Below the pieces are notes generated by a model, which was not told the origin of the DNA, did no database searches, and saw only the letters and a program-made list of their open reading frames with translations. A stretch of 20,160 nucleotides of DNA, taken from assembly GCA_913052655.1 (NCBI GenBank), contig CAJXFN010000004.1:1-20160 (forward strand). Reading direction: 5' to 3'. Both the position numbers and the translations under genes were made by a program. Positions 1 through 7,998 of the stretch are shown piece by piece; positions within the stretch are counted from its first letter, which is position 1; every line of letters begins with the position of its first letter. The stretch comes from an uncultured Flavobacteriales bacterium (GTDB taxonomy: Bacteria > Bacteroidota > Bacteroidia > Flavobacteriales > BACL11).

Positions 1-2168
1 CAACATTAAATAAATTAAGATTAGATTATGATAAAATATTAGAGACTTATCTAAACATTCAAGATAAGTACAGTGATAATGATGATCAAGGACTAACTAA
101 CGATGATGATCTTTTTGAAGAACCGAAAAAGGAAAAAGTTTCACATTCTAATAAAAGAAGTAAGACTCCTACTCTTGATAATTTTGGTAGAGATTTAACT
201 TTCTTAGCAGAGGAAAATAAGTTGGATCCTATTGTTGGAAGACATAAAGAAATCGAAAGAGTGTCTCAAATATTGAGTAGAAGAAAAAAGAACAATCCAA
301 TATTAATTGGAGAGCCAGGTGTTGGAAAGTCTGCTATAGCTGAAGGTTTAGCATTAAGAATTGTTCAAAGAAAAGTTTCTAGAATATTGTTTAACAAAAG
401 AATAGTAATGCTAGATTTAGCAGCCTTAGTAGCTGGAACTAAATACAGAGGTCAGTTTGAAGAAAGAATGAAAGGTATAATTACAGAATTGAATGACAAT
501 CCAGATATTATACTATTTATTGATGAGATTCATACTCTTGTAGGTGCCGGAGGAGCTTCTGGATCTTTAGATGCCTCTAATATGTTTAAACCTGCTTTAG
601 CAAGAGGTGAGTTGCAATGTATAGGAGCTACTACTCTTGATGAATATAGGCAGAATATTGAAAAAGATGGTGCTTTAGAAAGAAGATTTCAAAAGGTTAT
701 TGTGGAACCAACTACTGTAGAAGAAACACTTGAAATTCTTCATAATATAAAAGACAGGTATGAAGAGCATCATAATGTAGACTACACAGATGAAGCTTTA
801 GAGGCTTGTGTTCATTTAACAAATAGATATATGAGTGATAGATATCTTCCGGACAAAGCTATTGATGCATTAGATGAAGCTGGATCCAGGGTTCATATTA
901 ATAATATAGAGGTTCCTAAGAACATATTAGATTTAGAAACAGATCTAGAAAGTATTAAATCTGAGAAACAAGATGCTATCAGTAAACAAAAGTTTGAAGA
1001 CGCTGCAACTATTAGAGATAAAGAAAAAACTGTAGAGTCTAAATTAGAACACGCGAAAAAAATATGGGAGAATCAATTAAAAAGTAATAAGGAGCTTGTT
1101 ACAGAAGTAAATGTAGAAAATGTAGTCTCAATGATGACAGGGATTCCAGTGCAAAGAGTAGCTACGCATGAAAGTAATAAGTTATTAAATATGCCTGAGA
1201 ATTTAAAGAGTAGCGTCATTGGACAGGATGATGCGGTGGATAAAATTGTAAAAGCTATAAAGAGAAATCGAGTTGGTTTAAAAGATCCAGATAAACCAAT
1301 TGGTTCTTTTATTTTTTTAGGTCCAACAGGTGTTGGAAAAACACAACTCGCTAAATCTTTATCAAAAGAAATGTTTGATTCTGTTGATTCTTTAATTAGA
1401 ATTGATATGAGTGAGTATATGGAAAAGTTTGCAGTTAGTAGATTGGTTGGGGCTCCTCCAGGATATGTAGGTTATGAAGAAGGGGGGCAGCTTACTGAAA
1501 AAGTTAGAAGAAAACCCTACTCTATTGTTCTTTTAGACGAGATTGAAAAGGCACATCCAGATGTATTTAATATTCTTCTACAGGCTTTAGATGATGGTCT
1601 ATTAACAGATAGTATGGGAAGGAAGGTTAGTTTTAAGAATACTATTATTATCATGACATCTAATATTGGATCGAGACAATTAAAAGATTTTGGTCAAGGT
1701 GTTGGATTTAATACGTCATCAAGAAAGGCTGATATTGATTCATATTCAAAGGGAGTTATTCAAAAAGCTTTGTCAAAAAGTTTTGCCCCAGAATTTTTAA
1801 ATCGAATTGATGATGTTGTAATTTTCAATAGTCTAACTAAAGAAAATATAAATCTAATAATTGATATTGAGATGAAGGGAATATTAAGTAGAATCAAGGA
1901 TATTGGATATACTGTTAAAATCACGGAAAATGCAAAAGATTTTATTGCTGAGAAAGGATATGACAAAAACTTTGGAGCAAGACCATTAAAAAGAGCTATC
2001 CAGAAATATTTCGAAGACCCTCTTGCTGAAGAAATAATAGCTTCTAATGTTTCAGAAGGAGACAGTATTAAAGTAGATTTGAAGAAAGATAATACAGGGC
2101 TTGCTATAAAAGTTTCTAAATCAAAAAAGAAGATGTCCGCAGTTAAAAAGAAGGAGAAAACTAGTTAA
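1..2168 (+). CDS. clpC: ClpC, AAA+ unfoldase of the Clp protease (5' end outside window)
   Basis: ATP-dependent unfoldase that feeds substrates to ClpP in the cytoplasm. The reading frame is open to the left edge (first full codon at 3), so 721 residues are visible and roughly 100-130 N-terminal residues are missing. The TTG at 222 lies inside the conserved segment leading into D1 and is not a start. Visible in order: an acidic/lysine-rich linker (to about 170), D1 with Walker A GEPGVGKS (309-332) and Walker B LFIDEIH, a middle region with a UVR-like motif (KFEDAATIRDKE, about 987-1022), and D2 with Walker A GPTGVGKT (1320-1343). A VGF tripeptide at 1701-1709 matches the ClpP-docking loop of ClpC proteins. 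The UVR-like motif and VGF loop argue for ClpC over ClpB, which lacks the docking loop. The C-terminus is a lysine-rich tail. A hairpin follows the stop. Confidence 0.93.
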   Translation, partial: TLNKLRLDYDKILETYLNIQDKYSDNDDQGLTNDDDLFEEPKKEKVSHSNKRSKTPTLDNFGRDLTFLAEENKLDPIVGRHKEIERVSQILSRRKKNNPILIGEPGVGKSAIAEGLALRIVQRKVSRILFNKRIVMLDLAALVAGTKYRGQFEERMKGIITELNDNPDIILFIDEIHTLVGAGGASGSLDASNMFKPALARGELQCIGATTLDEYRQNIEKDGALERRFQKVIVEPTTVEETLEILHNIKDRYEEHHNVDYTDEALEACVHLTNRYMSDRYLPDKAIDALDEAGSRVHINNIEVPKNILDLETDLESIKSEKQDAISKQKFEDAATIRDKEKTVESKLEHAKKIWENQLKSNKELVTEVNVENVVSMMTGIPVQRVATHESNKLLNMPENLKSSVIGQDDAVDKIVKAIKRNRVGLKDPDKPIGSFIFLGPTGVGKTQLAKSLSKEMFDSVDSLIRIDMSEYMEKFAVSRLVGAPPGYVGYEEGGQLTEKVRRKPYSIVLLDEIEKAHPDVFNILLQALDDGLLTDSMGRKVSFKNTIIIMTSNIGSRQLKDFGQGVGFNTSSRKADIDSYSKGVIQKALSKSFAPEFLNRIDDVVIFNSLTKENINLIIDIEMKGILSRIKDIGYTVKITENAKDFIAEKGYDKNFGARPLKRAIQKYFEDPLAEEIIASNVSEGDSIKVDLKKDNTGLAIKVSKSKKKMSAVKKKEKTS

Positions 2169-2171
2169 AAG

Positions 2172-2200
2172 TACTCCATTCTGTTTTAAATAATGGAGTA
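2172..2200. terminator. Bidirectional hairpin between convergent genes
   Basis: A perfect 9-bp inverted repeat (TACTCCATT / AATGGAGTA) encloses an 11-nt AT-rich loop. It lies between the clpC stop (2168) and the stop of the minus-strand methyltransferase (2225). The T-rich tails are weak on both sides (CTTTTAAC on the minus side, ATTTGTGTCT on the plus side), so termination efficiency is uncertain. The placement between two converging stops supports the call. Confidence 0.65.
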
Positions 2201-2224
2201 ATTTGTGTCTGTCCCTTTGAGGAA

Positions 2225-3025
2225 TTAATGAGTTTTTTGAGAATAAGCACTAAAATACCTTAAATATCCATCTATTAATGAGTTATGTACCTTACTCCCT
2301 TCAACTGCGGAAAAAGATTCTATAATTCTTTTAAACATACCAACATCCAAATTTTCTATTGATTCTTTTCTTTCTTTTGACATCAATATAGTTGCTTCTA
2401 TGATGTTCTGTGTAATTTCTTTAGAGTTTTTTAATTGTAATTTTTCTGTATTTATACTTGAAAGCATGTCCTCTACTAATGTATTTTTTCTTAAGTCACA
2501 AAATAAGAAATATCCTCCTGGTTTTAAAACTCTAGTAACTTCATCAATAAATTTATTCATAGAAGTATAACAATGCGAGGATTCTACATTTATTATAGCG
2601 TCAAATGTATTATTTTCAAAAGGTAAATTTTCAGAATCTCCAGTTATAAAAGATAAATTATCAATATTATATTTTTTATTACAATTTTTTACTGCTGAAG
2701 GACTTATATCTAATCCTACCACTTCCTTTGTATTCAAATATCTGGAAATATATGAAGCGCCTCCTCCTCTGCCTGAACCAATTTCTAAGATTTTTTTATT
2801 CTCCAAATTAACTTGAGTAGCTACATGATGGTATAAATTAATTGAATATCTGTTGAATATATCTTCTTCTTTTAGATTTAAATTTAAACCCTCGCTAGCA
2901 AATCCATAATTCATGAATTGTATATCTGGTACTTTATTTGCAAATATGGTATACCAATTCTTCCAGAATATTTTTTTAAAAAATGGAAATATATTAAATA
3001 TATAATAGAAGAATTTGTAAAACAT
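2225..3025 (-). CDS. Class I SAM-dependent methyltransferase
   Basis: 266 residues with a class I methyltransferase core. Motif I is LEIGSGRGGGASY (about 80-92), the acidic residue after strand 2 is in VVGLDIS (about D106), a motif II-like segment follows (GDSENLPF, then FDAIINVESSHCY), and then VLKPGGYFLF. The GRGGGASY form of motif I and the upstream FMNYGFA segment resemble methyltransferases acting on lipids or polyketides, but the substrate cannot be read from sequence. The first 28 residues are rich in Phe, Tyr, Ile and Lys and could be a membrane-associating helix. The start codon overlaps the fabI stop by one base (TAATG), so translation is probably coupled and this is the last gene of the bamD-to-fabI cluster. 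A role in modifying a lipid made downstream of FabI is only an inference from context. Confidence 0.85.
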   Translation of the reverse strand: MFYKFFYYIFNIFPFFKKIFWKNWYTIFANKVPDIQFMNYGFASEGLNLNLKEEDIFNRYSINLYHHVATQVNLENKKILEIGSGRGGGASYISRYLNTKEVVGLDISPSAVKNCNKKYNIDNLSFITGDSENLPFENNTFDAIINVESSHCYTSMNKFIDEVTRVLKPGGYFLFCDLRKNTLVEDMLSSINTEKLQLKNSKEITQNIIEATILMSKERKESIENLDVGMFKRIIESFSAVEGSKVHNSLIDGYLRYFSAYSQKTH

Positions 3026-3852
3026 TAATTTTCTTCAGAGTTTTTCATATAAGTTTCCATAACTTTTGAGCTCATCCCCATATTAGAGAATCCACCATCA
3101 TGATATAGATTTTGCATAGTTATTTTTTTTGTGTAATCTGAAAATAATGAAATACAATAATTTGCACAATCTTCTGAAGAAGCGTTTCCTAATGGTGAAA
3201 GATCATCCGCAAACTTGAAAAATCCATCAAAACCATCAACTCCACTGCCAGCAGTTGTAATAGTTGGGGATTGAGAAACAGTATTTATTCTAACATTTTT
3301 TCTTAATCCATAATGATATCCAAAACTTCTAGCAATAGATTCTAAAAGAGCTTTGTTGTCGGCCATGTCGTTGTACGAATGAAATACTCTCTGAGCAGCA
3401 ATATAAGAAAGTCCTACAATTGACCCCCACTCATTCATGGCGTCTAAATCCCAAGCTGATTTAATTGTTTTATGAAAAGACATGGCGGAAACATCCATTC
3501 CTTTTTGAGTCCAGTCATAGTTCATTTCATAATACTGCTTTCCTTTACGTACATTTACAGACATGCCAATTGAGTGTAATACAAAATCAATTTTACATCC
3601 AAAGTGATCCATTGTTTTTTCGTATAAATTAGTAAGATCTTCAGTATTTGTCGCATCTGCAGGAATAACAATTGAATTTGTTATTTCCGCAAGTTTATTA
3701 ATAGTTCCCATTCTTAGTGCTATAGGTGCATTAGTTAGTACAATTTCAGCTCCTTCATTATGAGCGAACTCTGCTACCTTCCATGCAATCGACTTACTGT
3801 CTAAAGCACCAAATATGATCCCTTTTTTTCCTTTTAAAATTCCGTTTGGCAT
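3025..3852 (-). CDS. fabI: Enoyl-[acyl-carrier-protein] reductase (NADH), FabI
   Basis: Reduces trans-2-enoyl-ACP in the last step of each type II fatty-acid elongation cycle, in the cytoplasm. The protein is 275 residues if started at the ATG at 3852. An ATG further upstream (3888) would add a stretch encoded by a 19-nt A-tract (MYFKKKKKKTIK) that is not FabI-like, so I reject it. The dinucleotide-binding start is KKGIIFGALDSKSIAW. The FabI triad spacing is kept: Y150, then Y160-(6)-K167 in SYNDMADNK, matching Tyr146/Tyr156/Lys163 of E. coli FabI. The segments RINTVSQSP and NLYHDGGFSNMG are as I remember from flavobacterial FabI. It lies 45 nt downstream of recN, in a gap holding a -7 box and the A-tract, so it may have its own promoter. 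The stop overlaps the methyltransferase start. Confidence 0.95.
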   Translation of the reverse strand: MPNGILKGKKGIIFGALDSKSIAWKVAEFAHNEGAEIVLTNAPIALRMGTINKLAEITNSIVIPADATNTEDLTNLYEKTMDHFGCKIDFVLHSIGMSVNVRKGKQYYEMNYDWTQKGMDVSAMSFHKTIKSAWDLDAMNEWGSIVGLSYIAAQRVFHSYNDMADNKALLESIARSFGYHYGLRKNVRINTVSQSPTITTAGSGVDGFDGFFKFADDLSPLGNASSEDCANYCISLFSDYTKKITMQNLYHDGGFSNMGMSSKVMETYMKNSEEN

Positions 3853-3860
3853 TTTTATTG

Positions 3861-3879
3861 TTTTTTTTTTTTTTTTTTT
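3861..3879 (-). repeat. 19-nt poly(A) tract in the fabI leader
   Basis: An uninterrupted run of 19 T on the plus strand reads as 19 A on the fabI sense strand, ending 8 nt before the ATG (AAAAAAACAATAAAAATG). It sits where a Shine-Dalgarno would be in other bacteria. It is also just downstream of a -7 box at 3886-3893, so transcripts from that box would begin at or next to the run. Length variation by slippage is plausible. The exact length may be affected by sequencing error. Confidence 0.85.
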
Positions 3880-3885
3880 GAAATA

Positions 3886-3893
3886 CAAAGATA
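3886..3893 (-). promoter_or_regulatory. Candidate -7 box for fabI
   Basis: The minus strand reads TATCTTTG, an exact match to the Bacteroidota -7 consensus TAnnTTTG, in the recN-fabI gap. No TTG -33 element is seen 17-23 nt upstream, so support rests on the -7 box alone. A start a few bases downstream would place +1 near 3880-3883, beside the A-tract. Confidence 0.4.
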
Positions 3894-3897
3894 TAAA

Positions 3898-5547
3898 TTA
3901 TTGACTTAATAATTCTTTTGCATTTATAATTGATGATTCTGTGACTTTCTTTCCACTCAACATCTTTGCAATTTCTTGTATACGCTCCTCTTTGTTAAGT
4001 AATTTTATCTCAGTAATAGTTCTATCAGAAAGTTCTTTTTTGTATACTTTAAATTGGAAACATGCTTTTGAAGCGATTTGAGGTAAATGAGTTACAGAAA
4101 TAACTTGTCTATATTGACTTATATCTTTCATCATTTCAGACATTAGATCTGCTATTTCACCAGAGACGCCTGTATCAATTTCATCAAATATTAAGCATGA
4201 TAAGTTCTCGTAATTTGAAGTTAAGTAAGAGAAACATAGCATTAATCTTGATAGTTCTCCACCTGATATAACCTTGTGTATCTCTTGTACTTCTGATCCT
4301 TTATTTGCAGAAAACAAAAATTTAATATCATCTACACCATTTGGAGAAAATTCCTCCTTCTTAGTTATATCTATCTTAAAAATAGGTGACTTAATACCTA
4401 ATTTTCTTAACTGACTCTCTACTTCTATTGTGAATTTATCGCATGCAGACATTCTTTTTTTTGTCAATTTTTTTGAAGAAAAGATAAGTTTGTCTTTAAC
4501 CTTAGATAGTTTTTGATTTTTCTCCTTAATAATAGAATCAAAATCTGAAGATGCTTTAAGTTTAAGATTCATTACCTCTAGTAAATCCAATAACTCAGAA
4601 ACATCATTTTTTCTGTGTTTTACCAATAATGAATTTAATGTGTCTAATCTATTAGATATATTAACAAATTCTTCAGGATCTAATTCTATAGATTCAGATT
4701 GAGATCTTAAATCTTCTTCTAAATCCTGTAGGTCAATTCTAGCAGAAGATATCCTATCTTTTAATTTATAGAGTGATTCTGAGAAATCTGAGATCTTTTT
4801 TAAATCACTTTCAATTTCTGATATTTTTGAGTTTACCCCTCCATCAGCAGAAAGTTTTTGCATTACTCTTGATAAATTTTCAAGTATCGAACTAGAATTC
4901 TCGAATAACTTATATTTTGATTCTAATTGTTCTTTCTCACCTACTCTTAAATTAGAATTTTCTAATTCATTAATTTGAAATTTTAAAAAGTCCATTTCAG
5001 AATTAGACAAAATATTTGTTTCATTAATTTTTGTGATTTCTAAATTTAGAGAAATATACTCTTTGTAAATAGATTGATATTCTGTTAATTGAGTGTTGGA
5101 ATGAGATATTTTGTCTAAAAAATCAAGTTGATTTTCCGGTAATTTTAAACTTAAAGATTGATTTTGAGAATAAATCTCTAAAAAATTTGAAGTAATTAGA
5201 TTTAATACAGATAAAGTTACAGGGGTATCGTTAATAAAGGCTCTGCTTTTTCCTGATGTTAATATCTCTCTTCTAATTATGGTTTCTGAATCAAAATCAA
5301 TTTTATTTTCAATAAAAATATTTTTTTTATTATTTTCAATTATTAAAGAAAGTTCAACTACGCATTTTATATTTTTATCAAATAGTGATTCTTTATCAGA
5401 TCTCTTTCCAGTCAATAATGCAATTGCTTCCAATATGATTGATTTTCCTGCTCCAGTCTCTCCAGATATAACACTAAATCCACCTGAAAAATCTATCTCT
5501 AAATTTTTAATTAGAGCAAAGTTTTTAATTAGGAGTTTTTTTATCAT
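3898..5547 (-). CDS. recN: DNA repair protein RecN (SMC-like ATPase)
   Basis: SMC/Rad50-type ATPase involved in recombinational repair of double-strand breaks. At 549 residues it has about the normal family length. Visible: N-terminal Walker A GETGAGKS (29-36), a long coiled-coil-rich middle (about 150-380, heptad-like Leu/Glu/Lys/Ser stretches), ABC signature VISGGELSRL (about 426-435), Walker B CLIFDEIDTG (about 451-460) and an H-loop in SVTHLPQIA. The ATG directly follows the TAA of the preceding gene with no gap. The last codons of that gene contain GGGAGG, a Shine-Dalgarno-like hexamer ending only 3 nt before the ATG. Such a motif is unusual for this phylum, and the spacing is short. Confidence 0.96.
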   Translation of the reverse strand: MIKKLLIKNFALIKNLEIDFSGGFSVISGETGAGKSIILEAIALLTGKRSDKESLFDKNIKCVVELSLIIENNKKNIFIENKIDFDSETIIRREILTSGKSRAFINDTPVTLSVLNLITSNFLEIYSQNQSLSLKLPENQLDFLDKISHSNTQLTEYQSIYKEYISLNLEITKINETNILSNSEMDFLKFQINELENSNLRVGEKEQLESKYKLFENSSSILENLSRVMQKLSADGGVNSKISEIESDLKKISDFSESLYKLKDRISSARIDLQDLEEDLRSQSESIELDPEEFVNISNRLDTLNSLLVKHRKNDVSELLDLLEVMNLKLKASSDFDSIIKEKNQKLSKVKDKLIFSSKKLTKKRMSACDKFTIEVESQLRKLGIKSPIFKIDITKKEEFSPNGVDDIKFLFSANKGSEVQEIHKVISGGELSRLMLCFSYLTSNYENLSCLIFDEIDTGVSGEIADLMSEMMKDISQYRQVISVTHLPQIASKACFQFKVYKKELSDRTITEIKLLNKEERIQEIAKMLSGKKVTESSIINAKELLSQ

Positions 5548-6453
5548 TTACCTCCCTTCTGAATTATTTGTAATCGACTGATATAATGTTGAGTTAGAAG
5601 GATCTACTTCAACTAAAGTTTTAATTATTCTAGCTTGTTCATTAGGATATGCTTCGGAATAAATTTTAGATATTTCTTCAGCTTTTGCATCAAAAAATAA
5701 TTTTAAAATAAATGCAGATGGATTCTCTCTATAAATTTTTCGTATTTCTTCTATGGACTCAGTGATTTCAAATCTTGCGTCATCCGGCTCTTCAAATAAC
5801 TTATCCATTCCTAATCTATGGTACCTGTAGAATATATCATGGATATTTCCATATCTGGAATCTAGAAAATCATGAGCTATCCAATACCTATTTTTATCAT
5901 TTTCAAATGCTTTCCATCCTATTTCTGGAGCATTTTGACAGTTATTTACAATGTTTTGAGCTTTAACAAAATATTCCATGCCACCTTGATCTGAAAATGA
6001 TGCAAAATCTAACCCTAGAATAATATTCACATAAAAAGCTAATACAGATGTTAAATTTGATAAATTAGAAGTTTCTGAAAATTCTAAGGACTGGTACTCA
6101 AGATATTTAAATCTGAAATTTTTATCATTATAGTTAAATAATGTAGACTTGTATGATGTTCCGTAAATTGGTCTAGTACTTTGTACTTGTAAAGTAGCTT
6201 TAAACTCATCATTGGACACTCTTTCAGTGATAGATATTAAGAAGGTACATTCAATTCTTTCTTCATTCTGAATTTGAGTTTTAGTCCATTGGGTATTGTT
6301 TAAAAACTCATATATCGAGGTTTGTAATGTTTGAAATATCTTTCTGTCTGATGTTTGAATCTGGGACGCATTTACTTGTACATTACATAATAATTCTTGA
6401 GAAAATATAGATGTGCTTAAATACATACAGAATATTAGTATAGAAATCCTCAT
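5548..6453 (-). CDS. porD: DUF4835 family exported protein (PorD-like)
   Basis: 301 residues, starting with a signal peptide (hydrophobic core about 3-16, likely cut near FSQ-E, residue 19). The next part (LLCNVQVNASQIQ... and FLNNTQWT) is typical of the DUF4835 family, found in Bacteroidota between coaBC and recN, exactly as here. I recall this family being annotated as type IX secretion component PorD; that name is from memory and the mechanistic role is not visible in sequence. Conserved-looking parts include the GLDFASFSDQGG stretch, a WKAFENDKNRYW segment and a C-terminal segment with NPSAFILKLFFDAKA and LVEVDPSNS. The start overlaps the coaBC stop by 4 nt (ATGA), and the stop abuts the recN ATG. 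It is probably periplasmic. Confidence 0.85.
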   Translation of the reverse strand: MRISILIFCMYLSTSIFSQELLCNVQVNASQIQTSDRKIFQTLQTSIYEFLNNTQWTKTQIQNEERIECTFLISITERVSNDEFKATLQVQSTRPIYGTSYKSTLFNYNDKNFRFKYLEYQSLEFSETSNLSNLTSVLAFYVNIILGLDFASFSDQGGMEYFVKAQNIVNNCQNAPEIGWKAFENDKNRYWIAHDFLDSRYGNIHDIFYRYHRLGMDKLFEEPDDARFEITESIEEIRKIYRENPSAFILKLFFDAKAEEISKIYSEAYPNEQARIIKTLVEVDPSNSTLYQSITNNSEGR

Positions 6454-7655
6454 TGTTTTTTAATTTTTTTTAAGACGAAAGAAACAATGTCTTTAGCTAC
6501 TTCTGACTTTTCTTTTAAGTCAAAATCAGTTATTGTTAAATCTTTTTCAATTATACTAATTTTATTAGTATTGAAACCAAATGTAGATTCCTTATCTCTG
6601 GTGGAGTTTAAAACAATTAAATCCAGATTTTTATCTTGAAGTTTTTTAATTGCATTTTCCTTTTCCTTTTCTGTTTCTAAGGCAAATCCAATTATTAATT
6701 GCGAATCCTTCTTTTTTTTAGACATTTCTTTTAGTATATCTATATTTTTTTCAAATGAAATGTTCCAAACATCTTCTGTTTTTTTCACTTTTTCAGTGTA
6801 ATAATCAGTAGGCTTGTAGTCTGAAACGGCAGCAGAAAAAATAGAAATATCTGAATTTGGAAAAATGGTATCCACCTCATAAAACATTTCGTCAGCAGAA
6901 ACAACATTAATTTGCTTTATATTGGGATGGTTTGATTTTAGGTTAGATGGTCCCATTATTAGATTTACTTCCGCTCCTTTTTCAGCTAAGGCTATAGCAA
7001 TTTCTAATCCCATTTTTCCAGAAGATCTGTTTCCAACGTAACGAACAGGATCTATATTTTCTTGAGTTGGACCAGCTGTAACTAAACAACTTTTTCCATA
7101 CAATTCCTTTTGTTTGTTTAAATCTTTAATAACAAAATCTATAATTTCTTGAGGTTCAGCCATTCTACCCTCTCCTATTAATCCGCTAGCTAATTCTCCA
7201 TGATTAACTGGTATCATTTTATTCCCAAATTCTTGAAGTTTCTTAATATTATTTTTTGTTGAAGGATGTTTGTACATATCAAGGTCCATAGCAGGAGCAT
7301 AATAAACTGGGCATTTAGCAGATAGATAAGAAGCAATTAATTGATTGTTACAATTACCTTCTACCATTTTTGACATACTCTTTGCGGTGGCGGGAGCGAT
7401 AATCATTAAGTCTGCCCAAATACCTAAATCTACATGGTTAATCCATTCATTTGTCTCTTTATCAATTACAGAAGTTATTACTTTGTTTCCAGATAAGGTA
7501 GAAAGTACTAGAGGACTAACAAAATCTAAAGAAGCCTCAGTTTGAATAACTTTTACTGAAGCTCCTATTTTTTTTAGTAATCTGACAATATATGTAGATT
7601 TATAAGCCGCGATGCTACCAGTGACTCCTAATAAAACTTTTTTTCCTTTAAGCAT
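6450..7655 (-). CDS. coaBC: CoaBC: phosphopantothenoylcysteine decarboxylase / phosphopantothenate-cysteine ligase
   Basis: Bifunctional coenzyme A enzyme. CoaB joins 4'-phosphopantothenate to cysteine (CTP-dependent in bacteria), and CoaC decarboxylates the product using FMN. 401 residues. The CoaC domain (about 1-180) has GVTGSIAAYKS, the catalytic His in NHVDLG (H74) and an FMN/substrate region APATAKSMSKM. The CoaB domain (about 185-401) has VTAGPTQENIDPVRYVGNRSSGKMG and the AAVSDYKP segment. Compared with E. coli Dfp, the conserved PxMN motif reads PAMD (D124), and the position of the substrate-clamp cysteine (ACGxxGxGRM) reads ASGLIGEGRM (S157). I believe similar sequences are common in this phylum. 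The start overlaps the rpoZ stop by 8 nt, and the stop overlaps the DUF4835 start by 4 nt. Confidence 0.95.
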   Translation of the reverse strand: MLKGKKVLLGVTGSIAAYKSTYIVRLLKKIGASVKVIQTEASLDFVSPLVLSTLSGNKVITSVIDKETNEWINHVDLGIWADLMIIAPATAKSMSKMVEGNCNNQLIASYLSAKCPVYYAPAMDLDMYKHPSTKNNIKKLQEFGNKMIPVNHGELASGLIGEGRMAEPQEIIDFVIKDLNKQKELYGKSCLVTAGPTQENIDPVRYVGNRSSGKMGLEIAIALAEKGAEVNLIMGPSNLKSNHPNIKQINVVSADEMFYEVDTIFPNSDISIFSAAVSDYKPTDYYTEKVKKTEDVWNISFEKNIDILKEMSKKKKDSQLIIGFALETEKEKENAIKKLQDKNLDLIVLNSTRDKESTFGFNTNKISIIEKDLTITDFDLKEKSEVAKDIVSFVLKKIKKQ

Positions 7656-7995
7656 TTGGTTCAGAATCGAAGTTTATCTCCTCATCTTTTGATTGAATAT
7701 AAACTTCATCTTCCATTAATTCTTTTAAGGCAATCGCCCAGGGCTTAGGAAGCCTTTCGTAAAATCTTGAAACGGCAATCTGTTCTGAATTCTCAAAAAC
7801 TTCTTCAAGTTGCTCGTTGTTTGTTGCGAATTCTTCAAGTTTATTAATCAACTCTTCTTTTAAATCTCTATTAATTTGAGAACTTCTCTTTGCAATTATA
7901 GAGATTGAATTATAGATATTACCAGTTTTTTCACCTAATTCTATTAGGTCCCTAGTTATAGTTGTCTTCTCCGCTCCTGTTTTTTTGTAATTCAT
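7648..7995 (-). CDS. rpoZ: RNA polymerase omega subunit, Bacteroidota type
   Basis: Small RNA polymerase subunit assisting beta' folding. 115 residues, with the segments expected for the divergent Bacteroidota omega: TGNIYNSISIIAKRSSQI (about 24-41), KLEEFATNNEQLEEVFEN, and VSRFYERLPKPWAIAL (about 75-90). It is acidic at the C-terminus. Neighbours bamD and coaBC are the usual partners in this phylum. The start lies 3 nt after the bamD stop. The 3' end overlaps coaBC by 8 nt. Confidence 0.9.
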   Translation of the reverse strand: MNYKKTGAEKTTITRDLIELGEKTGNIYNSISIIAKRSSQINRDLKEELINKLEEFATNNEQLEEVFENSEQIAVSRFYERLPKPWAIALKELMEDEVYIQSKDEEINFDSEPNA

Positions 7996-7998
7996 TTG

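Noticed and set aside
222..224. TTG as the start codon of the clp gene
   Set aside because: The frame is open to the window edge and the residues before it (LDNFGRDLTFLAEENK) are typical of ClpC just before D1, so the gene is simply cut by the window.
2172..2200. Hairpin as a riboswitch or small RNA
   Set aside because: It is a simple inverted repeat between two converging stops, best explained as a terminator.
3861..3879. Poly(T) run as a terminator of recN
   Set aside because: Recn is read leftwards, so the transcript carries A, not U, and there is no stem before it.
3853..3888. A longer FabI starting at 3888
   Set aside because: The extension is mostly Lys codons from the poly(A) run and does not resemble the FabI N-terminus; the ATG at 3852 leads straight into the conserved domain.
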